DNA from: Oryzibacter oryziterrae
GTDB lineage: Bacteria; Pseudomonadota; Alphaproteobacteria; Rhizobiales; Pleomorphomonadaceae
Reading direction: 5' to 3'
Assembly: GCF_021864535.1 (NCBI RefSeq)
Contig: NZ_JAKJIC010000013.1
Location: forward strand, 91,185 to 155,184
DNA length: 64,000 bases
The position numbers and the translations under genes are program-made. Position 1 is the stretch's first letter. The number at the start of each line of letters is the position of its first letter. The notes beneath the pieces are model-generated. The model was not told the origin of the DNA. It was given only the letters and a program-made list of their open reading frames with translations, and did no database searches. This document shows, in pieces, positions 19,989 through 27,733 of this stretch.

Positions 19989-20085
19989 ATACCGCGCTGC
20001 TCGCCCATGCCAAGGTCCGCGGAGAGACAGGGCCGGTCACCACCCGCCGTCTGTCAAAATCGCGGCTGCAGGGAAGGTGATCATC

Positions 20086-21267
20086 ATGTCCGTCGAGAAA
20101 ATGCGGGCCTATCGTGGACCGGTGCTGCTGTCGCAGGGCTTCCGCCCCTTCTTCTTGCTGGGGGCGCTGCAATCGGCCGTGGCCATCCTGATCTGGCTCG
20201 GCTGGCTGTTCGGCTGGATTGAGCCGAAGACCGCCTTTGCGCCGGTGGATTGGCATGTGCACGAGATGCTGTTCGGCTTCCTGCCGGCCATCGTCACCGG
20301 CTTCCTTCTGACCGCCGTGCCCAACTGGACGGGACGGCTGCCGGTGCGGGGCGCACCGCTCGCGGGCCTCGTCGGCCTCTGGCTGGCGGGACGGCTGGCG
20401 ATTGGCTGGTCTGCCGTGATCGGCCCGATGGCCGCAGCCGGCGTCGATTGCCTCTATCTCGCGGTTCTGGCGGCCGTGATCGCCAACGAGATCGTCTCGG
20501 GCCGCAACTGGCGCAATCTCAAGGTGCTCCTGCCGTTGACGGTCCTGCTGGCGGCCAATCTCCTGTTCCACTGGCAAGCCATCGCCAATGGCAGCACCGA
20601 CATCGCCCGGCGTCTGGCGCTGTCGGCGGTCCTGGCCCTGATCATGCTGATCGGCGGCCGCATCGTGCCGAGCTTCACGCGCAACTGGCTGGTGCGGGAG
20701 AACCCCGGCCGCCTGCCCGCGCCCTTCGCGCGGCTGGACATGCTGATCATGGGGTTGAGCCTTGCGGCGCTCACCGTCTGGTCCTGCTGGCCCGAGAGCC
20801 TGGCGGCGGGCGTGCTGATGCTGCTGGCAGCGCTCGCCAATGGCCTGCGCCTCGCCCGCTGGGCCGGCGATCGGACGACGCGCGAACCGCTGGTCCTGGT
20901 GCTGCACCTCTCCTTCGCCTTCATTCCCCAGGGCTTTGTGCTCGCCGGTCTGGCGGCGCTGCGGCCCGATCTGGTGCCGGCCGCCGCTGGCCTGCACGCA
21001 TTCGGCGTCGGAGCCTTCGGCGCGATGACGCTGTCGGTGATGATCCGCTCGTCGCTCGGCCATACCGGCCACGCGCTGACCATGAACCGCCCGGCGCAAC
21101 TGGTCTATGCCCTGGTCGTTGCGGCTACGCTCTTCCGCCTTGCCGCCGTGTTCGATCCCGATCGCTTCACGCTGTGGATCGCCACCGCAGGTCTTGCCTG
21201 GGCCGCCGCCTTCCTCGGCTTCTGCGCGGTGATCGGCCCGAAGCTCCTGCGGCGGCGGCTCTTCTGA
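20086..21267 (+). CDS. nnrS: NnrS family haem-copper membrane protein
   Basis: 393 residues with about twelve hydrophobic helices. NnrS proteins bind haem and copper and protect against nitrosative stress or assist denitrification. Family hallmarks: GFRPFFLLGA near the N-terminus, WHVHEMLFGF, GRIVPSFTRNWL, and GAFGAMTLSVMIRSSLGHTG near the C-terminus, with conserved histidines. The ATG has GGAAGG about eight bases upstream. It ends four bases from the convergent oxygenase gene. Confidence 0.92.
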   Translation: MSVEKMRAYRGPVLLSQGFRPFFLLGALQSAVAILIWLGWLFGWIEPKTAFAPVDWHVHEMLFGFLPAIVTGFLLTAVPNWTGRLPVRGAPLAGLVGLWLAGRLAIGWSAVIGPMAAAGVDCLYLAVLAAVIANEIVSGRNWRNLKVLLPLTVLLAANLLFHWQAIANGSTDIARRLALSAVLALIMLIGGRIVPSFTRNWLVRENPGRLPAPFARLDMLIMGLSLAALTVWSCWPESLAAGVLMLLAALANGLRLARWAGDRTTREPLVLVLHLSFAFIPQGFVLAGLAALRPDLVPAAAGLHAFGVGAFGAMTLSVMIRSSLGHTGHALTMNRPAQLVYALVVAATLFRLAAVFDPDRFTLWIATAGLAWAAAFLGFCAVIGPKLLRRRLF

Positions 21268-21271
21268 GCCG

Positions 21272-22309
21272 TCAGGCCGAGACTGCCGGGTCGGCCACCT
21301 TGTCGCGGCCGAACTGGATGTCCTCGGCGCTCAACACCGTCCGTCCCGCGTCGCGCGCCTTCTTGCGCAGATAGCGGAAGGTGCGGATCGTCTGCGCCTC
21401 GAGATGCCGGCCCGCCGACAGCGGCGCGAACTTGGGCGTCTCGCCCTCCGGCACGAAATGCGGCAACGGCGCCACCACGGTGTCATGGTCGACGGCGAAG
21501 AACAGCGGGAAGGAATAGCGCTCGGCCGGCGTCTTCACCACCCGGTGGCTGGTGGCCACGAACCGGCCATTGCTCCAGGCTTCCAGCATGTCGCCGATGT
21601 TCACCACATAGGCGCCGGGCACCGGCGGCGCGTCGATCCACTTGCCATTCACGTCGACCACCTGCAGACCCGGCCCGGTCACATGCAGCAGCGTGAAGCA
21701 CTCGTAGTCGGTATGCGAACCGATGCCGAGGCTGCCGTCGTCGACGCGTTTCTCGTCGCGCGGATAGTGGATGAGCCTGAGCTGCGAGGTCGGCTTGGTG
21801 ACGAAGCGGTCGAAATGCTCTTCCGGCAGGCCGAGCGCCAGGGCGAAGGCATGCAGCAAGACGCGGCCAACGCCCATGACGGCGGTGTAATACTCCGTCA
21901 CATCGGCGGCAAAGCCGGGGATGTCGGGCCAGACATTGGGGCCGAGCAGCAGGTTGCCGGCGAGATAGTCCGGATCGTCGGCCGGCAGGTCCAGGGCCGT
22001 GTCGAAGCATTCCTTGGTGTCGTTGCGCTTGATGTCGTCGTCGTAGAAGGTTTCTTCCCCCGGCGGCACGTAGCCGCGATGATTGGTCGACCTGGCGATG
22101 TGATAGCGGAGCTTGAAGTCGTCCGGCTGCGCGAACAGCTCCTTGGCGCGCGCTTCCAGCCTGGCAAACAGCGCTTCGGGAACGCCGTGGTTGATCACAT
22201 AGAGAAAGCCGTTGGCGGTGGCGGCCAGGCGGATCTCCTCGACGAGCCGCGCCTTGGCGGCGGTGTCGCGTCCGAACATCGGCGAGAGATCGATGATGGG
22301 CAGGCTCAT
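21272..22309 (-). CDS. 2-oxoglutarate/Fe(II) oxygenase of the isopenicillin N synthase family
   Basis: 345 residues. The double-stranded beta-helix metal site is complete: H199 and D201 (GSHTDYECF), H255 (ATSHRVV), and the RxS 2-oxoglutarate motif R264-S266. N-terminal MSLPIIDLSP is typical of the family. The natural substrate is unknown; relatives include ethylene-forming enzyme, which releases guanidine from arginine, and many amino-acid hydroxylases. GGAG lies six bases before the ATG. It is downstream of the unknown gene at 22329-22931 (20-base gap) and divergent from the guanidine operon. Confidence 0.88.
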   Translation of the reverse strand: MSLPIIDLSPMFGRDTAAKARLVEEIRLAATANGFLYVINHGVPEALFARLEARAKELFAQPDDFKLRYHIARSTNHRGYVPPGEETFYDDDIKRNDTKECFDTALDLPADDPDYLAGNLLLGPNVWPDIPGFAADVTEYYTAVMGVGRVLLHAFALALGLPEEHFDRFVTKPTSQLRLIHYPRDEKRVDDGSLGIGSHTDYECFTLLHVTGPGLQVVDVNGKWIDAPPVPGAYVVNIGDMLEAWSNGRFVATSHRVVKTPAERYSFPLFFAVDHDTVVAPLPHFVPEGETPKFAPLSAGRHLEAQTIRTFRYLRKKARDAGRTVLSAEDIQFGRDKVADPAVSA

Positions 22310-22328
22310 GCTCAGGTCTCCTGTCGGA

Positions 22329-22931
22329 TCAGAGGGGGGCGTCTGCGAGGTTGCCCTCGACGCAGCGCCAGAGGCGACCATCAGCGTCGACAAGGCCATG
22401 ATCGGTACGGCGATATCCTAGGGCGCGGCCCACCCGGCGGGGATCGGTGGAGCGGCGGATGACCGGATCGCCGAGGGTCCAGTGATCTACCTGTGCCGGC
22501 GTGGCCGCGAGGAGGTCCTGCCCGACCCGCACCAGAATGCCGTCGTCGGCGCGCAGGACCAGCGTCGGCGCCCGGTCCGGCGCCCGCTGCCAATCCTCCA
22601 CATAAGGGGAGAGCGAACCGCGCTCCAGCATCCGGTCCGGCCCGGTCCACACGAGCTGGCCGACGTCCGCCGATCCTGTCGGGTTGAGATCGATCTCGCG
22701 ATGCCAGGTGCAGACGTCACCGTCGAGCGAGATGGTGCCCGCAAAGCCTTCGGCGGCGCCGTCGGCGCCGATGCGGATGTCGGCAAAGGCGGTCCCGGCC
22801 TGCAGCCAGAGGACGAAGGTCTGGTCGTCATGCCGGCCGTCCGGCCAGGCGATGGAAAGGCGCCTCCAGGCGCCGATCAAGTCATCCGCAGGGATCATGT
22901 CGGGGGGCGGGGGGACGTCGGGTTCGTTCAT
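22329..22931 (-). CDS. Conserved-looking protein of unknown function
   Basis: 200 residues, soluble, no signal peptide or membrane helix. Tryptophan-rich beta-type pattern (LIGAWRRLSIAWPDG, FVLWLQAGTAFADIRI, CTWHREIDL, DVGQLVW) suggests a lipocalin- or calycin-like barrel, which is inference. It precedes the oxygenase gene by 20 bases on the same strand and probably forms a two-gene operon with it, divergent from the guanidine locus. No function assigned. Confidence 0.65.
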   Translation of the reverse strand: MNEPDVPPPPDMIPADDLIGAWRRLSIAWPDGRHDDQTFVLWLQAGTAFADIRIGADGAAEGFAGTISLDGDVCTWHREIDLNPTGSADVGQLVWTGPDRMLERGSLSPYVEDWQRAPDRAPTLVLRADDGILVRVGQDLLAATPAQVDHWTLGDPVIRRSTDPRRVGRALGYRRTDHGLVDADGRLWRCVEGNLADAPL

Positions 22932-23309
22932 CGGAGTGATCCGGTGCAGCCGATCCCGCGCTCGGGAGGCCCAATCTGTCCGGGTCGTCCCGGGTTGATC
23001 GACGAACAGTCCGGGTCGTCCCGGACGTCACAAGTCTGGAGCACCCGCCGATCCTGTTGAAACAACAGGATCAAAAAGCACTCCAAAGCAAGACTGCAAC
23101 AGGTTCATCTTGGGCTCAAGGCGGAATTTTAGGCTGAATGCGGAGCGCGTAAAGAGTTCGCCGGAACAATGGCCTCGCTATAGTATCGTCTGTCGGTGGG
23201 CTGGCAAATTTGAACGTTGAATGCAGTTTGTAAGCAGCCTTTGCCCATAAAATGACCTTCGGCCGTCTCCGTCTCGATGATCCCGCCGGGAACCGCGCCT
23301 TTCTTGGCT
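22932..23309. other. Long divergent intergenic region upstream of the guanidine operon
   Basis: About 380 bases between the unknown gene and the sigma-54-type promoter. It contains two copies of the hairpin-forming motif GGGTCGTCCC (22982-22991, 23013-23022), a 23-bp palindrome (23050-23072) and a relatively AT-rich part (23100-23260). Length and position fit a region for an upstream activator and IHF, as expected for a sigma-54 promoter, but I find no recognisable NtrC box. Confidence 0.5.
23050..23072. repeat. Palindromic repeat, short copy
   Basis: GATCCTGTTG-AAA-CAACAGGATC, a perfect palindrome followed by AAAAAGCACTCC. A sister copy with one changed base per arm (GATCATGTTG-AAA-CAACATGATC followed by GAAAAGC) is at 33108-33130, so this is a repeated element rather than a private operator. 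Confidence 0.75.
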
Positions 23310-23325
23310 TGGCACGCAATCTGCA
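23310..23325 (+). promoter_or_regulatory. Sigma-54 (RpoN)-type promoter of the guanidine operon
   Basis: TGGCAC (23310-23315), five bases, CTGCA (23321-23325). The GG and GC are in the required register of the -24/-12 consensus TGGCAC-N5-TTGCA; only one T differs. The predicted start at about 23335 coincides with the 5' edge of the riboswitch, which supports the call. It implies activation by an enhancer-binding protein, probably under nitrogen control (inference). Confidence 0.7.
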
Positions 23326-23336
23326 TTGTTACTGAT

Positions 23337-23443
23337 GCGTCTAGGGTTCCGGCCGCTTCTGCGGTGACTGGTCCGAGAGTCGCAATCCGGGTGAGGCGCT
23401 GCATTCGCCCGGACACACGGCGGGATAAAAGCCCGGGAGGCTC
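23337..23443 (+). ncRNA. Guanidine-I (ykkC-yxkD) riboswitch aptamer
   Basis: The conserved blocks of the class occur in order and spacing: CTAGGGTTCCG (23341-23351), GACTGGTCCGAGAG (23366-23379), then CACACGGCGGGATAAAAG and CCCGGGAGG (to 23440). The class binds guanidinium and turns on transport and degradation genes. It sits 113 bases upstream of the transporter gene and directly after the sigma-54-type promoter. The downstream genes (transporter, DUF1989 pair, carboxylase, allophanate hydrolase) are the typical regulon. Confidence 0.93.
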
Positions 23444-23460
23444 AAACCGAGGGGAACGGT

Positions 23461-23546
23461 CATCCGTTTCGCCGGCGAAGTCGCCCGTTCGTGTCTTCCC
23501 GCCAGAGCTGTCGCTCCCCCCGGATGGTGTAATCGAGGATCCGGAG
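23461..23546 (+). promoter_or_regulatory. Possible expression platform of the guanidine riboswitch
   Basis: CCGGAT (23520-23525) can pair with ATCCGG (23539-23544), hiding the GG of the GGAG ribosome-binding site (23543-23546) of the first gene. CATCCG (23461-23466) can pair instead with CGGATG (23521-23526), which would free it. No intrinsic terminator with a T-run is visible between aptamer and gene. This suggests translational control, by inspection only. Confidence 0.4.
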
Positions 23547-23555
23547 TTGACGACG

Positions 23556-24626
23556 ATGGCATTTCCCCTGAAGACCCTGTTCGCAGCCGCCGCCATGACC
23601 GGGCTGCTGGCATCCCCGGCGCCGCTCCTGGCCGCCGAAAAGACCGATTTCAAGATCGCCTGGACCATTTACGCCGGCTGGATGCCCTGGCCCTATGCCC
23701 AGGAGCACGGCATCGTCAAGAAATGGGCCGACAAATACGGCATCAGCATCGAGTTCCAGCAGATCAACGACTATGTGGAGTCGATCAACCAGTATACCGC
23801 CGGCAAGTTCGACGGCGTGCTCGTCACCAACATGGACGCGCTGACCATTCCGGCCGCCGGTGGCGTCGATACGTCGGTGGTTCTCGTCGGCGACTATTCC
23901 AATGGCAACGACGGCGTTGTGCTGAAGGGTGCCAAGTCGCTTGCCGACATCAAGGGCCAGAAGGTCAATCTGGTGGAGCTGTCGGTGTCGCATTATCTCC
24001 TGGCCCGCGGCCTCGACAGCATTGGTCTCAAGGAAAGCGACGTCTCCACCGTCAACACCTCTGACGCCGACATCGTCGCCGCCGCGGCCAGCCCTGACGT
24101 CACCGCTGTCGTCGCCTGGAACCCCCAGCTCGCCGAGATCAAGAAGTCGCCCGACATGACCGAGGTGTTCGACAGCACCAAGATTCCCGGCGAAATCATG
24201 GATCTGGCCGTCGTCAACACCGAGACGCTGAAGGACAATCCCAAGCTGGGCAAGGCGCTCGCCGGTGCCTGGTTCGAGACCCTCGCGCTGATGGCCAGGG
24301 ACGACGCCGAGGGCAAGGCGGCGCGCGAGGAGATGGCCAAGCTGTCGGGCACCGATCTGCCCGGTTATGACGCGCAGCTCAAGACCACCTATCTCTACAC
24401 CGATCCCAAGGACGCTGCCGCCTTCACCCGCTCCGACGACATCGTCAAGTACATGGATCTCGTCCGCAGCTTCTCCTTCGAGCACAACCTGCTGGGTGAA
24501 GGCGCTGCCAGCAAGGACGTGGTGGGCATCGCCTTCCCCGGCGGCAAGGTGCTCGGCGACGCGGCCAACGTGAAGCTGCGCTTCGACGACACCTACGAGC
24601 AGCTCGCAGCCGACGGCAAGCTCTGA
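23556..24626 (+). CDS. ABC transporter substrate-binding protein, guanidine operon
   Basis: 356 residues. Signal peptide of about 26 residues (hydrophobic core ending LLAAEK), then a NrtA/TauA-like periplasmic binding fold (ITYAGWMPWPYAQEHGIVKKW-like start). This is the binding protein historically called a urea transporter component because it sits with urea-carboxylase genes; the guanidine-I riboswitch in front indicates guanidine, or a compound delivered for the guanidine pathway, as ligand. GGAG precedes the ATG by nine bases. Confidence 0.88.
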   Translation: MAFPLKTLFAAAAMTGLLASPAPLLAAEKTDFKIAWTIYAGWMPWPYAQEHGIVKKWADKYGISIEFQQINDYVESINQYTAGKFDGVLVTNMDALTIPAAGGVDTSVVLVGDYSNGNDGVVLKGAKSLADIKGQKVNLVELSVSHYLLARGLDSIGLKESDVSTVNTSDADIVAAAASPDVTAVVAWNPQLAEIKKSPDMTEVFDSTKIPGEIMDLAVVNTETLKDNPKLGKALAGAWFETLALMARDDAEGKAAREEMAKLSGTDLPGYDAQLKTTYLYTDPKDAAAFTRSDDIVKYMDLVRSFSFEHNLLGEGAASKDVVGIAFPGGKVLGDAANVKLRFDDTYEQLAADGKL

Positions 24627-24649
24627 CACGCCCCCTACGGAGGACGGCC

Positions 24650-25477
24650 ATGGCGCGCCGATGGATCAACCGGCATCCGGGACGGGCGGAACGCCTGTTC
24701 CTGGGGCTGCTGCCCTTCCTCATCCTGATCCTGGTCTATGCGACCGGATCGGCGATGCGGCTGGAGGTGAACCCCAACGACAAGCTCCTGCCGAGCTTTG
24801 CCTCGCTGGGCAATGCCATCGCTCGCGTGGCCTTTTCCACCGACCCGCGCACCGGTGTCGTGCTCCTCTGGGCCGACACGGCGGCGAGCCTTGAGCGGCT
24901 GGTTCTCGGCCTCGTGATCGCCACGGCGCTGTCGCTGGTGATCGGCGTCGTCAACGGCGTGCTGCCCTATGTCAGGGCGGGCCTGTCGCCCATGGTGGCC
25001 ATCGTCTCGATGATCCCGCCCATGGCGCTGTTGCCGGTGCTGTTCATCGTCTTCGGCCTCGACGAACTGTCCAAGGTGGTGCTGATCGTCATCGGCATCG
25101 CCCCTTTCCTGATGCGTGATCTCGAAGCGCGCATTCTGGAAATGCCGGGCGAACAGCTGATCAAGGCGCAGACGCTCGGCGCCTCCAGCTGGCAGATCGT
25201 GCTGCGCGTGGTGCTGCCGCAAATGCTGCCGCGCCTCATCGACGCGGTGCGCCTGTCGCTGGGGCCGGCCTGGCTGTTCCTGATCTCGGCCGAGGCCATC
25301 GCCGCCGACGTCGGTCTGGGCTACCGCATCTTCCTGGTGCGCCGCTATCTCGCCATGGACGTGATCCTGCCCTACGTGGTCTGGATCACGCTGCTGGCGC
25401 TGATCTTCGACATTGCGCTCAAGCGCTTCAACGCCTGGGTGTTTCCCTGGATGGAAGCTGGCCGGAGGTCCGCATGA
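24650..25477 (+). CDS. ABC transporter permease, guanidine operon
   Basis: 275 residues, about six membrane helices. BPD-type permease of the SsuC/TauC class; the EAA-like loop (LGASSWQIVLRVVLPQMLPRLIDAVR, about residues 180-205) contacts the ATPase. It lies 23 bases after the binding protein gene and overlaps the ATPase gene by four bases. Confidence 0.9.
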   Translation: MARRWINRHPGRAERLFLGLLPFLILILVYATGSAMRLEVNPNDKLLPSFASLGNAIARVAFSTDPRTGVVLLWADTAASLERLVLGLVIATALSLVIGVVNGVLPYVRAGLSPMVAIVSMIPPMALLPVLFIVFGLDELSKVVLIVIGIAPFLMRDLEARILEMPGEQLIKAQTLGASSWQIVLRVVLPQMLPRLIDAVRLSLGPAWLFLISAEAIAADVGLGYRIFLVRRYLAMDVILPYVVWITLLALIFDIALKRFNAWVFPWMEAGRRSA

Positions 25478-26253
25478 GCCACGTCTCCGTCAGCAACGTC
25501 TGGAAGGAATATGACGGCCAGATCGTCCTCGAACGGGTCAATCTCGAGGTCAAGCCGCATGCCTTCGTCTCCATCGTCGGCCCGTCCGGCTGCGGCAAGT
25601 CCACCTTCCTGCGCATGCTGCTGAGCCAGGAGATGCCCTCGCGCGGTTCCATCCTGGTCGACGGCGCGCCGCTGCCGCCCGAGCCCACCGAGGAACGCGG
25701 CGTGGTGTTCCAGCGCTATTCGGTCTTCCCGCATCTGACCGTGCTGGAAAACGTCGCCTTCGGCCTCGAAGTGCAGCGCTCCCGGCTGGTCGGCCGCCTG
25801 TTCGGCGCAAGGCGGCGTGAAGTGTTCGAGGCCTGCGGCGAGATCATTGCCGCCGTCGGGCTCGATGCGGCGCGCGACAAATACCCCTCCCAGCTGTCGG
25901 GCGGCATGCAGCAGCGCCTCGCCATCGCCCAGGCGCTGATCCGCCGGCCGCGCATCCTGTTGCTCGACGAACCCTTCGGGGCGCTTGATCCGGGCATCCG
26001 CGCGGACATGCACGATCTTATGCTGACCCTGTTCGAGGAGACCGGCCTCACCGTGTTCATGGTGACGCATGACCTCAAGGAAGCCTTCCATCTGGGCACG
26101 CGGCTGATCGCCTTCGATCGCTACCGCCGCCGCCCCGAGGAGATCGGCGCCTATGGCGCCACCATCACCTTCGACCTGCCGCTCGACCGGTCGAGCCCGC
26201 GCGAAAAGCGCGAGGCCATGGCCGAGATCGGCCACGCCGTGGCCGGCAACTGA
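25474..26253 (+). CDS. ABC transporter ATP-binding protein, guanidine operon
   Basis: 259 residues. Walker A GPSGCGKST (about residues 37-45), Q-loop VFQRYSVFPHLT, signature LSGGMQQR, Walker B ILLLDEPFGALD, H-loop VTHDLKEA: a complete single ATPase of the nitrate/sulfonate/taurine class. ATGA overlap with the permease. 77 bases separate it from the DUF1989 genes, including two more copies of GGGACGACCC. Confidence 0.92.
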   Translation: MSHVSVSNVWKEYDGQIVLERVNLEVKPHAFVSIVGPSGCGKSTFLRMLLSQEMPSRGSILVDGAPLPPEPTEERGVVFQRYSVFPHLTVLENVAFGLEVQRSRLVGRLFGARRREVFEACGEIIAAVGLDAARDKYPSQLSGGMQQRLAIAQALIRRPRILLLDEPFGALDPGIRADMHDLMLTLFEETGLTVFMVTHDLKEAFHLGTRLIAFDRYRRRPEEIGAYGATITFDLPLDRSSPREKREAMAEIGHAVAGN

Positions 26254-26330
26254 CATAACCCAAGGCCCGCCGGGACGACCCGGCCACGACAGGGCCCCGA
26301 GGACGGGACGACCCGCGAGGAGCGAGAGAG

Positions 26331-27065
26331 ATGAGCCAAGAGGTTCTCTATCGGGACGAACTGCCCGGCGGCAAGCACTGGTCCATGGTGCTGAAACGCG
26401 GCACCCTTCTGCGCCTGACCGACCTTGAGGGCGGCGCCAATGTGGGCATGCTGTTCTACAATCCGGCCAACCTGCTCGAACGCTACAATGCGCCCGACAC
26501 GCTGAAGTGCCAGCACACCTTCAAGCTCACCGCCGGCAACTGCCTCTATTCCGACATGGGACGCATCTTCTGTTCCATCGTTGCCGACACGGTGGGCTGG
26601 CACGACACGGTGACCGGCAACAGCACCCGCGCCTCCGTTGCCCGCAAGTGGGGTCACGCGGACTACCAGACCGCCCGCAACGACTGGACGCAGAACGGCC
26701 ACGACAGCTTCCTGGTGGAAGGGGCCAAATACGGTCTTACCCGTCGCGACACCGCCGCCAACGTCAACTGGTTCACCCGCGTCTCCGTCGCCGACGACGG
26801 CACGCTTGTCTACGATACCGTCAACTCCAAGGCCGGCGATCAGGTGACGTTGCGCTTCGAGATGGACACGCTGGTGCTGATGCACACCTGCCCGCATCCG
26901 CTCGACCCGAGCCCGGTCTATCCGCGCCGCCCCACTGCCTATGAACTTCTCAGCGCCGAACCGGTGCTTGCCACCGACTACTGCCTCAACTTCCGCCCCG
27001 AGAACGGCCGCGGCTTTGAGAACAATCGCATCCATCACCTGTGCAACTGCGGATCGGAGGGCTGA
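26331..27065 (+). CDS. DUF1989 protein, carboxyguanidine deiminase subunit (urea carboxylase-associated)
   Basis: 244 residues. DUF1989 pairs encoded beside biotin-dependent urea/guanidine carboxylases have been shown in Pseudomonas to form the heteromeric carboxyguanidine deiminase CgdAB, which turns carboxyguanidine into allophanate and ammonia. Visible motifs: GANVGMLFYNPANLLERYN, CLYSDMGRIFCSIVADTVGWHDTVTGN, and a C-terminal HLCNCG cysteine cluster that could bind metal. It lies eight bases from its partner gene. Which of CgdA or CgdB it is cannot be settled here. Confidence 0.87.
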   Translation: MSQEVLYRDELPGGKHWSMVLKRGTLLRLTDLEGGANVGMLFYNPANLLERYNAPDTLKCQHTFKLTAGNCLYSDMGRIFCSIVADTVGWHDTVTGNSTRASVARKWGHADYQTARNDWTQNGHDSFLVEGAKYGLTRRDTAANVNWFTRVSVADDGTLVYDTVNSKAGDQVTLRFEMDTLVLMHTCPHPLDPSPVYPRRPTAYELLSAEPVLATDYCLNFRPENGRGFENNRIHHLCNCGSEG

Positions 27066-27068
27066 GCC

Positions 27069-27716
27069 ATGATCAAGGAAAGCCGCTACCAGCCCGAAAC
27101 CGCCACCTTCCGCAAGGTGGTCAACGCCGGCACCTATTTCCTCGAGGAAGTGAAGGCGGGCCAGATCGTCCGCATCGTCGACCTTGAAGGCAATCAGGCT
27201 GCCGACACGCTGTTCTTCTCGGCCCGCGATCCGGGCGAGCGCTATTCGGCCGTCGATACCATCCGCGAACAGGGCAATGTCTACCTGACCGTCGGCAGCC
27301 GCCTGCTGTCGCAGGAAGGCAGGGAGATGCTGGAAATCGTCGCCGATACCGTCGGCCGGCATGACACGCTCGGCGGCGCCTGCGCCACCGAAAGCAATAC
27401 GGTACGCTATGCGCTCGAGAAGAAGACCATGCACGCCTGCCGCGACAGCTGGCTGCTGGCCGTCGCCGAGAATGATCACCTGGGGCTTTCCAAGCGCGAC
27501 ATTGCCCACAACATCAACTTCTTCATGAACGTGCCGGTGACGCCCGACGGCGGCCTGACCTTCGAAGACGGCCTGTCGGCACCGGGCAAATATGTGGAGA
27601 TGCAGGCCAGGATGGACGTGCTCGTCCTGATCTCCAACTGTCCCCAGCTCAACAATCCCTGCAACGCCTACAATCCCACGCCCATTGAAGTGATGGTGTG
27701 GGATCCGGCGGCCTGA
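27069..27716 (+). CDS. DUF1989 protein, second carboxyguanidine deiminase subunit
   Basis: 215 residues, paralogous to the preceding protein: [24 protein letters not shown] matches GANVGMLFYNPANLLERYNAPDT, and [17 protein letters not shown] matches SIVADTVGWHDTVTGN. Cysteines in GACATESN and [11 protein letters not shown] are candidate metal ligands. Three bases separate it from the first subunit and 17 from the carboxylase, so the three are cotranscribed. Confidence 0.87.
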   Translation: MIKESRYQPETATFRKVVNAGTYFLEEVKAGQIVRIVDLEGNQAADTLFFSARDPGERYSAVDTIREQGNVYLTVGSRLLSQEGREMLEIVADTVGRHDTLGGACATESNTVRYALEKKTMHACRDSWLLAVAENDHLGLSKRDIAHNINFFMNVPVTPDGGLTFEDGLSAPGKYVEMQARMDVLVLISNCPQLNNPCNAYNPTPIEVMVWDPAA

Positions 27717-27733
27717 CGCGAAGGGATCGAGCC

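Noticed and set aside
22979..23072. CRISPR-like array, because of closely spaced repeats
   Set aside because: Only two copies of a hairpin motif and one palindrome, with no regular spacers and no cas genes.
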